From: Ariolimax columbianus
Taxonomy: Eukaryota; Mollusca; Gastropoda; Stylommatophora; Arionidae
Reading direction: 5' to 3'
DNA length: 64,000 bases
NCBI GenBank assembly: GCA_036924085.1
Contig: JAVGWX010000004.1
Location: forward strand, 75,643,590 to 75,707,589
The notes below the pieces were generated by a model. It was not told the origin of the DNA. It was given only the letters and a program-made list of their open reading frames with translations, and did not search any database. A program made the position numbers and the translations under genes. This document shows, one piece after another, positions 40,601-52,600 of this stretch (positions are counted from its first letter, which is position 1; every line of letters starts with the position of its first letter).

Positions 40601-43600
40601 GTGCATACAGACACCTTAGTGCATACAGAGACCTGATTGCATACAAACAGAGACATAACTGCATTCAGAGACCTGAGTGCATTCAAACAGAGACATGAGT
40701 GCATACAGAGACTTGAGTGCAAACAGACAGAGAACTGAGTGCATACAAACAGAGACATGAGTGCATACAGACAGAGACCTGAGTGCAAACAGACAGAGAA
40801 CTGAGTGTATACAAACAGAGATTTGAGTGCATACAGACAGAGACGGATACATTCAGTAAAATGCTTCATACAAATAGACCTGAATTAACACAAACAGCGA
40901 CATATGTACAAACCTCTGCACGAATAGCTCTGAGAGCTGTGGGTGCTACAAACATGGCTTTGACCTTGTGCTCTTGAAGAACTCGAAAGAATGCCCCAGG
41001 GTCTGGAGTACCAACAGGCTTGCCCTAGTGAACAGATAGAGAAGGAATATGAAGCATAAGGAAAGAGACATCTGGCAAGAGAAATGGCATATACAGGACA
41101 ATTTTAATGAACACAAGACTGTGAGCTGCTTGCTCAATCTCATAATATGTGGTAACCTCAAAATATAAAATCTTTAACACTTTATCCCCAACAGTCGATG
41201 CTGCTATGTGACTATCTTCTAAAGGTGCTTGCCTATCAAGAAATAAATGAATGAAAGCACGAAATAGTGAGTGTTCAATTCCCACATGTATCCAATGTCC
41301 CCTGGTCTCATGAGGTGAGATCAGCACCTAGTCCTACCATAGATGGATGATAAACTTGGAGGTCCCATGTGCATGCTGTGCATGTTAAAGAACCTGTGAC
41401 AGCTGAAAATCGGAAAGAGCAGACTGTTAGTCGCTGTCCTGGTAAAATTTGTAAAGGTAAAATAATTCCTACCAAACAGTGGCCTGCATGAAGGCCAAAG
41501 ATTGGCAGTGCTCCATCATGCAATAGACAAAACAGATCAATCATCTCTTTGTCTGTACATGTGATTGCAAGTACGATGCATGTTAAAATGACACCGGACC
41601 TAACTGCACCAAGTGAACATACATACATTGCGCATGATGACATCACTTCAGGTGTAAACAGCACATACCAACCGTCAAGTTTGCAAAAGTTAGCGAAAGA
41701 TCTTCCAAGACTAGGTCAGGCGCATATTGTTGCCATCGCCAAAAGTCATGCAGCAATTCGAGTGGACCGTTGCCAGAGCTTATGTTCTCTAGCAGAGGAA
41801 TTCGCTGTGTCGCTAGAGACAACTCAAATGTGTTTAGCAAGAAACTGAAGTATCGGAAGGTGTTCACAATGGGTACCAATACTTCAGTTTCTTACTAACC
41901 ACCATTTGAACTGTTCCAAGCGACACAGCAAATTCCTCTGCTTGCAAACCTAAGCTCTGGCAACGGTCCACCCAAATTGCTGCATCACTTTTGGCGATGG
42001 CAACAATATGCGCCTGACCTGGTCTTAGAAGATCTTTCGCTAACTCACGTCCATCTTTAAACATCGTTGTCCAGTTCTTCACTGTTGTCTTTGACACACT
42101 TTTGTCATCATATACTGCCTGCATTCTGCGATGAATGTCAACTGGTCGACATTCTTCAGCTGTTAGAAACCAAATCACAGCTCACTGATCAACTCTAGAT
42201 GCATTCCGTATCACACCTGCCATGTTTTCAACGATCTGCTGAGGAAACTATGAGTCGGAGGATAATGAAACTTTGCAAACTTGACGGTTGGTATGTGCTG
42301 CTTACACCTGAAGTGACGTCATCATATGCATTGTACGTACGTTCACTTGGTGCAGTTAGGTCCGGTTTCATTTGAACATGCCCCGTATATACTTCTTCTT
42401 CTTCTTCGTACGCAGTCAGACAGTAACCATTATTTTTTCGAAAAAAGCGGCGGTCATCCTGAGGCTCTCGCCACTGCCATAGAGCTTGTCTTGCAGTTCC
42501 ACTGGTAATGGCCACATCTGCTCTCTCTGATCCTCGTATGTCGGGCAGTTCTGCAGCAGATGTTCAGCGGTCATTTTACCAGTACCGCACGGGCATTCGT
42601 CGGTACACCCTATCTTCAATTTGTTGAATAGGTGGTACCTCAGTCTGTTGTGGCCAGTGCGAAGTCTGAAGACAACGACCTGCTCTCTTCGGTTCAACTG
42701 GTAATAGGCATCATTTTTGGTGTAACCAGTATGTTCGGTTTCCCATTTGGTCATGTATCTGGCTTTGATAAGCCGTTTTGACTCTTCGTACGTCATACTG
42801 GTATCTGTTTGTGGTAGTCTTGCACCTTCTTTTGCCAGTCTGTCTGCCTCCTCGTTGCCTTGGATGTTGCAGTGTGACGGAACCCACTGTACCACTACCC
42901 TTTTTGGTGCGGACTGCTGGCACAGTTTGCAGAGTGCTGCTCTTAAGTCATTAAGCTCAGTGTTTTTCTGGCTTTTTAGCGCTGTGACTACGGCGAGAGC
43001 ATCTGTCAGCAGGACTATATGGCTCTCATTTTCACTGTGTGTCACCATTTCTTCCACTGCCGCCCTCAGTGCCTCTGCCTCCGCTCTGAAATTGCTTGTG
43101 TACTTACCAGTAGCGAGTGACAGTGTTATTTGTCTGCCATTTGGTAGGTTCAGGAATGCTCCTGCCCCTCCGTTCTGTGTAGTGTTTGTTACAGAACCGT
43201 CGGTGTATGCATGGGTCCAGTCCATGCTTGGGTAGCTTTTCGTTATGAAGCTTAGGGTAGTATCTCTCCTTTCTTTTTCAGTCTGGCAGTTTTTGTTTGC
43301 AATACCTGGTATATTTTCTACCACCTCTGGAAATATATCCTGCCTCCAAGTAGGTTTTCGTACAGTAGTGATGGGTTTTGGTGTTGTTAGTGCGTTTATG
43401 GGATCTTCGTGCATCTTTGCTTTGGCTGTTTCTGCAAAGTTTCTCCGCTTTAGTTTCCCATTTCCCAAATTGTTTAGTCTCTGGTGCATTGGATGGTCAG
43501 TCAGTCTTCGGAGTTTCTCTGACTGCAGCTGGGCTCTGCAGTCTCTTCTATCGGTCATGGATTGCAGTTTTGTAATCTTTTCAAGTTCTACAATTGGCGT

Positions 43601-46600
43601 TGACTTCATGCCACCTGTTATCTTCTTCTTCTTCTGCGTACACAGTCAGACAGTAACCATTATTTTTTCGAAAAAAGCGGCGGTCATCCTGAGACTCTCG
43701 CCACTACCATAGAGCTTGTCATGCAGTTCCACTGGCAATGGCCACATCTGCTCTCTCTGATCCTTGTATGTCGGGCAGTTCTGCAGCAGATGCTCAGTGG
43801 TCATTTTACCAGTACCGCACGGGCATTCGTCGGTACACCCTATCTTCAATTTGTTGAATAGGTGGTACCTCAGTCTGTTGTGGCCAGTGCGAAGTCTGAA
43901 GACAACGACCTGCTCTCTTCGGTTCAACTGGTAATAGGCATCGTTTTTGGTGTAACCAGTATGTTCGGTTTCCCATTTGGTCATGTATCTGGCTTTGATA
44001 AGCCGTTTTGACTCTTCGTACGTCATACTGGTATCTGTTTGTGGTAGTCTTGCACCTTCTTTTGCCAGTCTGTCTGCCTCCTCGTTGCCTTGGATGTTGC
44101 AGTGTGACGGAACCCACTGTACCACCACCCTTTTTGGTGCGGACTGCTGGCACAGTTTGCAGAGTGCTGCTCTTAAGTCATTTAGCTCAGTGTTTTTCTG
44201 GCTTTTTAGCGCTGTGACTACGGCGAGAGCATCTGTCAGCAAGACTATATGGCTCTCATTTTCACTGTGTGTTACCATTTCTTCCACTGCCGCCCTCAGT
44301 GCCTCTGCCTCTGCTCTGAAATTGCTTGTGTACTTACCAGTAGCAAATGACAGTGTTATTTTTCTGCCATTTGGTAGGTTCAGGAATGCTCCTGCCCCTC
44401 CGTTCTGTGTAGTGTTTGTTACAGAACCGTCGGTGTATGCATGGGTCCAGTCCATGCTTGGGTAGCTTTTCGTTATGAAGCTTAGGGTAGTGTCTCTCCT
44501 TTCTTTTTCAGTCTGGCAGTTTTTGTTTGCAATACCTGGTATATTTTCTACCACCTCTGGAAATATATCCTGCCTCCAAGTAGGTTTTCGTACAGTAGTG
44601 ATGGGTTTTGGTGTTGTTAGTGCGTTTATGGGATCTTCGTGCATCTTTGCTTTGGCTATTTCTGCAAAGTTTCTCCGCTTTAGTTTCCCATTTCCCAAAT
44701 TGTTTAGTCTCTGGTACATTGGATGGTCCGTCAGTCTTCGGAGTTTCTCTGACTGCAGCTGGGCTCTGCAGTCTCTTCTATCGGTCATGGATTGCAGTTT
44801 TGTAATCTTTTCAAGTTCTACAATTGGCGTTGACTTCATGCCACCTGTTATAATTCTCATGGCTTGGTTTTGAAGTTTGTTAACTTTATCGAAGTTCGCC
44901 TTCGCTGCTGTTGTCCATGCCGCAATGCCATACTCGAGAACTGGTCTCACTCTTCCAGTGTACAGTTTCTTTAGTATGCCTTCGTCTGCTCCCCAGCTTG
45001 TGCCAGCAAGTTTCCTCATGATCGCAATTCTTTCTCTGGCTTTCATTCGGTTTCTCTCAATCTGACTTTTGCATGTCATGCGCCGATCAAATGTGACTCC
45101 CAGATAGGTTGGGTTGTCGTTTGGCTGCAGGATTTTGCCATTTAGACTTAATTTGGTACTTTGGGGTTTTAATGAGAGCGAGAATATTGTGCACGTGGTT
45201 TTCTCATCGTTTATTTTGACCAGCCATGAGTTCGCCCACTCTTCCAGCGATGTTAGGGCCGCCTGCATCCGATTTCTTGCTATGGTGAGATTCTTTTCAG
45301 AGGTCCACATAGCCAGATCGTCTGCAAACATTGAGCTATGGACTCTTCTTGGTATATTCTCTGTAATATCGTTTATATATACCAGGAAGAGTGTGGGTGA
45401 CAATACTCCCCCTTGGGGTACTCCCTGCTCGAGTGTCACCTTTTTGCTCATCTGCCCTTGTACTTGGACTCTGGCCGTTCTTTGTTTGAGGTAGTGGTCG
45501 ATCCACTTGTACATCTTCCCACAGACATCACTTCTTCTTAGCTTGACTCTAAGTCCATCCTTCCAGACTTTGCCAAATGCCTTTTCCAGATCCACCCAAA
45601 CAGCTACTGTGTGTTTCTGTGCCTGGTAGGCATCTTCTATCTCCTGGGCTATGAGGATGACCTGGTCCTCAGTGGATCTGTGCTGTCTAAAGCCGGCTTG
45701 CTGTGGAATTAGTATTCGTTTTTCTTCCAGATGCCACATCAGTCTGGTGTTTATCATCCGTTCCATCAGCTTGCCGACACAGCTCAGTAAGCTTATGGGC
45801 CTGTATCCATTTGGATCTGTTTTGTCCTTTCCTGTTTTTGGTACTGGTACCAGTATTGCATCTTTCCATGCCTGGGGTACAATACCCCTTTTCCAGCTTT
45901 GGTTCAGGACTGATAGTAATTTCCTCTTCGCTGTTTGGCCCAGCCCCATCAGCATTTCGTTTGTTATCCCGTCTTTTCCGGGAGATTTCCTTTTCTTTAG
46001 TGTTCTCATAGCCTCTTCCATTTCGCGCATTGTTAGTTTGGCCATCATGTGCTCTTCAGGAGCCGTATTTATGTTTTCGTGTCCCTTTAGCTCTTCGCTA
46101 ATGTCTGTATGCTTATCTGCAGGGACCTCGATGTGGTTTGCTCTGGCATAGTGATCGACAAAGGCGTTTGCGGCTTTCTTACCTGTGATCAAGTTCTCGC
46201 CCTGCTTGATAGTAATTTGTTTATTTGACGGGGTTTCGTCATTCATGGCTCTGACTAGCTTCCATAGCTTGTTCCCTTCTTTGTCCAGGTTTAGACTTTC
46301 CGTTTTATTTTTCCAGCTTTCTCTTGCTGTTTGCTTGAGAGTGTGTTTGTACTTCGCCGCGGCGGCTTTGAGGGCGATGTTTGCCTCCATGGATTTTTCT
46401 CGTTCTGCCATGTTCCTAGCATTTGTTACTGCATCTTCCACTTTCTGTAACTCATCATTCCAGTAGGGCTTATAGTTTTTCCTAGCTCCCCTTGGGATGG
46501 TTTCAGTGGCGGCTTGCATTATTGCCTTGCTTAGGCTCTCTACCATGGGCTTCATTTTGGTGTTTCGTGTGTTGATGGTTTCACACAGCCCATCTGTCAG

Positions 46601-49600
46601 GATTGCAAATCTGTCCCAGTCGGCTCGTTTGTAATTCCAACGTGGGAGCGGTTTTGTTTCCTGTGGGCCTACTTCCATGTCAATGGTTAGCCTGATCGGC
46701 CTGTGGTCGCTACCTGCCAGTTGGTTTAGCACCTGGCGGTCTATTTTATAGTGTATGTCCTGTGTGGAGAAGGCCAAATCTGGAGTCGAGGTGGTATGCC
46801 ATGTTCTTGAATAGAAGCTAGGGCTATCCTCCGGCCTATTGATTAGGGAGAGATTTGCATCTATCTCCCAATCTTCCACTTCGTCACCTCTGCTGTCTGT
46901 GTCAGAGTATCCCTATCTCTCCGAGTGGCTGTTGAAATCTCCAACTACTATGCAGTTGGAGTCTCTGACCTCCATACTCGAGAGCGATAGGTCTCTGTTT
47001 GGTGGTCCGTACAGATTGAAAATGCGGAGCTTCGTCTCTTGAGCCATTATGTCAACTCCTACAATTTCTGCTTGTCCGGTGTGATTGACAGGTACCGCGC
47101 TACTCGGTATGCTGTTTCTGGTCAGTATCAGGACCCCTCCTTTGTGGCCTTCTCTATCTAGACGGAAGGTCTGGTATCCTCTGATTGAGAATTTATGGTT
47201 ATTGTTGAGGTGCGTTTCCTAGATACATGCCACGTCAATCTTACCTTCATGCAGGTGGTGTGTTAGGGAAAGTTTTTTGTTAATGACTCCCTCCGCATTC
47301 CACTGTAGTATTTTGCCACCTGTTATAATTCTCATGGCTTGGTTTTGAAGTTTGTTAACTTTATCGAAGTTCGCCTTCGCTGCTGTTGTCCATGCCGCAA
47401 TGCCATACTCGAGAACTGGTCTCACTCTTCCAGTATACAGTTTCTTTAGTATGCCTTCGTCTGCTCCCCAGCTTGTGCCAGCAAGTTTCCTCATGATTGA
47501 AATTCTTTCTCTGGCTTTCATTCGGTTTCTCTCAATCTGAATTTTCCATGTCATGCGCCGATCAAATGTGACTCCCAGATAGGTTGGGTTGTCGTTTGGC
47601 TGCAGGATTTTGCCATTTAGACTTAATTTGGTACTTTGGGGTTTTAATGAAAGCGAGAATATTGTGCATGTGGTTTTCTCCTCGTTTATTTTGACCAGCC
47701 ATGAGTTCGCCCACTCTTCCAGCGATGTTAGGGCCGTCTGCATCCGATTTCTTGCTATGGTGAGATTCTTTTCAGAGGTCCACATAGCCAGATCGTCTGC
47801 AAACATTGAGCTATGGACTCTTCTTGGTATATTCTCTGTAATATCGTTTATATATACCAGGAAGAGTGTGAGTGACAATACTCCCCCTTGGGGTACTCCC
47901 TGCTCGAGTGTCACCTTTTTGCTCATCTGCCCTTGTACTTGGACTCTGGCCGTTCTTTGTTTGAGGTAGTGGTTGATCCACTTGTACATCTTCCCACAGA
48001 CATCACTTCTTCTTAGCTTGACTCTAAGTCCATCCTTCCAGACTTTGTCAAATGCCTTTTCCAGATCCACCCAAACAGCTACTGTGTGTTTCTGTGCCTG
48101 GTAGGCATCTTCTATCTCCTGGGCTATGAGGATGACCTGGTCCTCAGTGGATCTGTGCTGTCTGAAGCCGGCTTGCTGTGGAATTAGTATTCGTTTTGCT
48201 TCCAGATGCCACATCACCCTGTATATACAAAAATAGAACTTTGACACTCTCAGGAATAGAAGAAGAGTAACTAAGAAAAGAATGAATAGGATACATCTGT
48301 TGGTGAGAATCTGTAGCCTGGGTGTGATACTTTTTGCAACATGCCACATTACCCAGCCACATATTAGAACTGATTAGACATTATTATTGAACAGCATGGT
48401 GTTATCTTCCTTGGAGAATGCTGCATAGCTCCATACAGGAACATCTTGCTTTATTGCGTTTCACAGACATTCTTTTAAAAAAAAATTATTCATTGTTTAT
48501 TTATTAGAGCGCAACTTCATCTTATGACATCACATCGAGTGACTCTAACAGTACCATTTGTTTACCGCATTTGCACACTTGCATGTCATATTCTGACAAA
48601 TCATGCATTGTTTATAACTTTTTCATCATTATTAAATTGAAATTGGGTCTATTAATAAAACAATAGCCACTGAGTGTTCAAGTGAAAGGTAGAGGAACAC
48701 GTTTCTTACTTATATTAAAAGCTAGAAATGATTCAGATTAGTGAGAAAGGTCTAGGGTATCAAACTGTTAACCAAAGCTGTGAACACAAAGAAGAAAAGA
48801 GCAATTCACTGAAGCCTCAGATGATTAAGATCAAACAGCACATCAGATGTTCTGTCAGGATACACTATGTAGACTACATATCCTGCTTTAAGAACAGGTG
48901 TGTCCAGATGTGGGTCTAACCTGAAAAAGTAGAGATATGCAGACGATGAATACTGCGAATGTGGGGGCCGTTCAAGATCCAAAACAGCTGATTTTATGTT
49001 GCAAGAATCCTGTTCAGTGGAGGACCTGATAAAATAAAAACTACAGTGCAACGCACACCACCTTGGGGATTAGAGAAATAAGGTGAACGCAAAAATTAAA
49101 AAAATTAAAAACATTTTTTTTTTAAATGGTGGTTTTAACAGCAGAACTATCAGTATAGACATGTATCCATTGTTCTGGGTAGGCGTAAATGGTTCTCTGT
49201 GATGATATCATAAGACTGACTGGATCAGCACTTCTTGTTGTATTATCTGTCAGTTTGTTTCAATTTCTGGCATTTGTAGATATGTTTGTGGTGATACATT
49301 TATTGTTATTCTCTGTGCTTCTTGTCTTTTGTCTGGGAGGCTATATCTTTAATCTCACTGACATGGTGAAGGACTGACTTTTGCTTTTTCTTTGCTTTTA
49401 TTGTCAGTTTTCTACAATATGTTTATTGGGGTAGTCTTTGTTCATTCTTTTACTCCTTTTATAAGTTTCCATAGCAGTCATGTCTCTCCGCATCTCAAGA
49501 GGTTCCACATTCACATGAATTTCACATGAAGCAGTGAGTGTTGACCTCATTGCTCTACTAATAAGGTGCAGGACATTGTTTTGCACTCTGTCCAGGGACT

Positions 49601-52600
49601 CTACATTAGTCCATGAGCATGTTGTCAGGAGTACACTGCTGTATTCTATAGCAGAACATACATTTCCAAGATACTAGTCTCTCAGAGTGCCCTTGTCTGA
49701 TCCCCATGCTGTACCAGCAAGCCTCTTCAATAATTGTAGCCACCTCAACATTTTGCTTTCAAAATTTTGGACACGTCTCTTGAAGCTGGGCCGTTGGTCG
49801 AGTGACTCAAGATATGTTCCTCTCTGAGCAATTCCTAGATAGTTTAAACAGTCTTTTCACAGTTTATCTTCTACATTTAGCAGTACTCAAGTAGTTTTCT
49901 CAGGTTTCTATTGTCAGACATGGGGTTGTTGTTTGCAAATGCCCACAATGAGTAGGTTAGGTGATGTTAAGTGGTGGGTTGCAGTGGCTTCCCTCACATC
50001 CCGAGTGTGCTGATGAAGGTGGACCAGGCTCCTTCAGGCGGTTGTGCTATGCTTGGCTTCATCTGTGTGTCACTCACTACTACAGCGATCACGACAATCC
50101 CTCACCTTGTTAGCCAAGCTGCCATGAAAACAGCCAGTTTCCAGGGATGGCTACTAGGAAACCGAGGTGAGGGTCTTGGCCTGTATATTTTGCCTGACCA
50201 GACATTAGTCTTCTCTCTCCAGCTGGTTAGGGTAAACCAAATGCAGTGTTGGAAATATACTCCACCAGCTCGGATGACAAGATGATGATGAATGATGCCT
50301 ATTCTGGGCAAAGAGAGTTTTTATGAAGATCATAATTAATTTTTTTGCTCAAAGTAAAGCATACGATCACAAATATAGCTGGCACAGGAAGCTTGTCTTA
50401 ATAGCAACGAATTAAGATGAGTGTGTGGCCGAACGGTTTTGATGTCTGCCTGCTGACAAAGATGGCAGCGGATTGAATCCTCGGTAAGGCATATGTTGTT
50501 TTCTGTTGTGTGTGAAATAAACAAACAAAGCTGGCACAATGTGACGGCAGTGGCGAAGTGGTCTGTAAACCTCTGGCCTTTAAAACCCTGTTTCTACCCC
50601 ACCAATAAAAATAAAGTCATTCATAAGTTTTTATTGTTGTTTTTTTTTAAAGGATAAGGTTGCTGGCTCCACCATGGCACAACCATCTTTAGTTATCATT
50701 TACAGCATGCTTTGAAGGTTACAGTTGTTCTATTCTGTTCAACCTTAGTACTACTGGCAAAAGAATTAAAATTTGAATTCTGATAAAAGCTAGTACAATC
50801 AAGTGCACATAAATTAGTAAGTAAATCATACAAGGGTAAGTCAGTAAATAAGTCACAATTGGCTACATTGAAGAAAACAAAATTAACTTGAAAACCATAT
50901 ATTATTGGACTTACATTGTCCCTTACTTCTCAAAATATTTTCCCCCAACATTGACTCACTTATCCCACCCCTATACCAGTGCACCAAAACCTGCAGCAAA
51001 GAAGTCTTTGGTTTGCTGCTTCAGCCACATTTGTACCTAACATTCAACCTCTTGGTCATGCGCAAAACATCTACCACCAGGGTGAAAATCACTTAGGGAT
51101 AACTTGAGGCTGTGAGGTTGTTGTTGTTTATAAATGTCCACAATGAGTGGGTTACTCTTTTGTGCACCCTGAAAAGGACGTTAAGTGGTGGGTTGCAGTG
51201 GCTTCCCTCACATCCCGAGTGTGCTGATGAAGGTGGACCAGGCTCCTTCAGGCGGTTGTGCTATGCTTGGCTTCATCTGTGTGTCACTCACTACTACAGC
51301 GATCACGACAATCCCTCACCTTGTTAGCCAAGCTGCCATGAAAACAGCCAGTTTCCAGGGATGGCTACTAGCCGAGGTGAGGGTCTTGGCCAGTATGTTT
51401 TGCCTGACCAGACGCTAGTCAGTTTTCTCCTGGGTTAATCGATCAGTATGTTGTCTGGCATTGTCATGATGAAGCAGAACTTAATCTAGTCATCAGGTCT
51501 GGTCGCATTCTTCAAATTGCATCCCGAAGCATGAACAGAACTTTACATTATGATGCAGCATTCACAATGTCACCTTTTTCTAGAAATTGGTTAACAGTCA
51601 ATCAATCAATCAATCCAAAACCCATTGCTTCTCTCAGTGTATAGGTTCTTCTTCTGCGTTCGTTCTCAATCTCCCGCTACCAAGCCCTGAACAGGGTTTC
51701 GCAAGTAGCAGGATGTAGTCCGGAGAATGAAATGCGTTGTGTCGCTAGTTTACAGCTTGACTGCGATATTTGCACCTTACGGTTCGACACATCCGTCTTC
51801 GGCGGGAGTGTATAGGTACATATTGACAACATCCCGCTAGCATGCAAGTCCGGGGCTGCTCTTTCTGCTTCTCTCCAGGAATAATCATTTAATTTGAGTT
51901 CCTTCTCACATTCTCTTCTCCGTGTATTTTTGGGTCTACCTCTCTCTATTCCCTTGAGTATTCCATGTAAGAGCCTGTCTGGCTGTTGGACTGTGCCTTC
52001 TGCAGTATATGTTCTATCCATTCCCATTTTCTTGGCTTACTTTGTTGTTACAATGACTGTTGTTGGCTCCTTTCTCATAAGTCTTCATTCCTCACCATAA
52101 CCTACCACTTTATGCCCATTATTCTTTGTAAGCATCTGTTAACAAAGTACAGGAGTATTTATTGTATGGCATTGGTCGTTCTCCATGTCTCCGCTCCATA
52201 CGGCAGCACTGACTTGACACTGGTGTTGAATATTCAAATTTTGGTATGAATCTTGGTTTCTCTGGATCTCCATATGTTGTTTAGCATCAGAAATGCCCCT
52301 CAAGACTTTCCAATTTGGATCCTTTCATCTACATCTGTACCTCCTGATGTGTCTATTGTGCTGCCAAATTAGGTAAAGGTATCCACTTTTTCCAACTGCT
52401 CTCCCTCCAACATAATTGGTTCTTTGCTGATAGTGTTGAATTTAAGTAGCCTGGCTTTCATGTTGATATTCAGTCCAAATTTGGCCGATTGTTTTTCACC
52501 CTATCAAGTTTCTCTTGCATTTGGCTATGACTATGTGACAAAAGTACCAGGTCCTCCAATTGTGATAATAGTGTCCACTGTTCTTTTTCCTTCGATTGAT

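Noticed and set aside
40047..40869. Frames of 150-221 codons on both strands that look like repeat proteins
   Set aside because: They come from an 18-bp array without stops. There is no start context, splice sites or homology.
43977..45494. Plus-strand frames of 120-166 codons opposite the LINE
   Set aside because: They are shadows of the LINE coding strand. The same frames recur opposite every copy.
47219..48349. A 376-codon frame that could be taken as a fusion gene
   Set aside because: It is LINE copy C read through the junction into the start of copy B, with flanking DNA at its 5' end.
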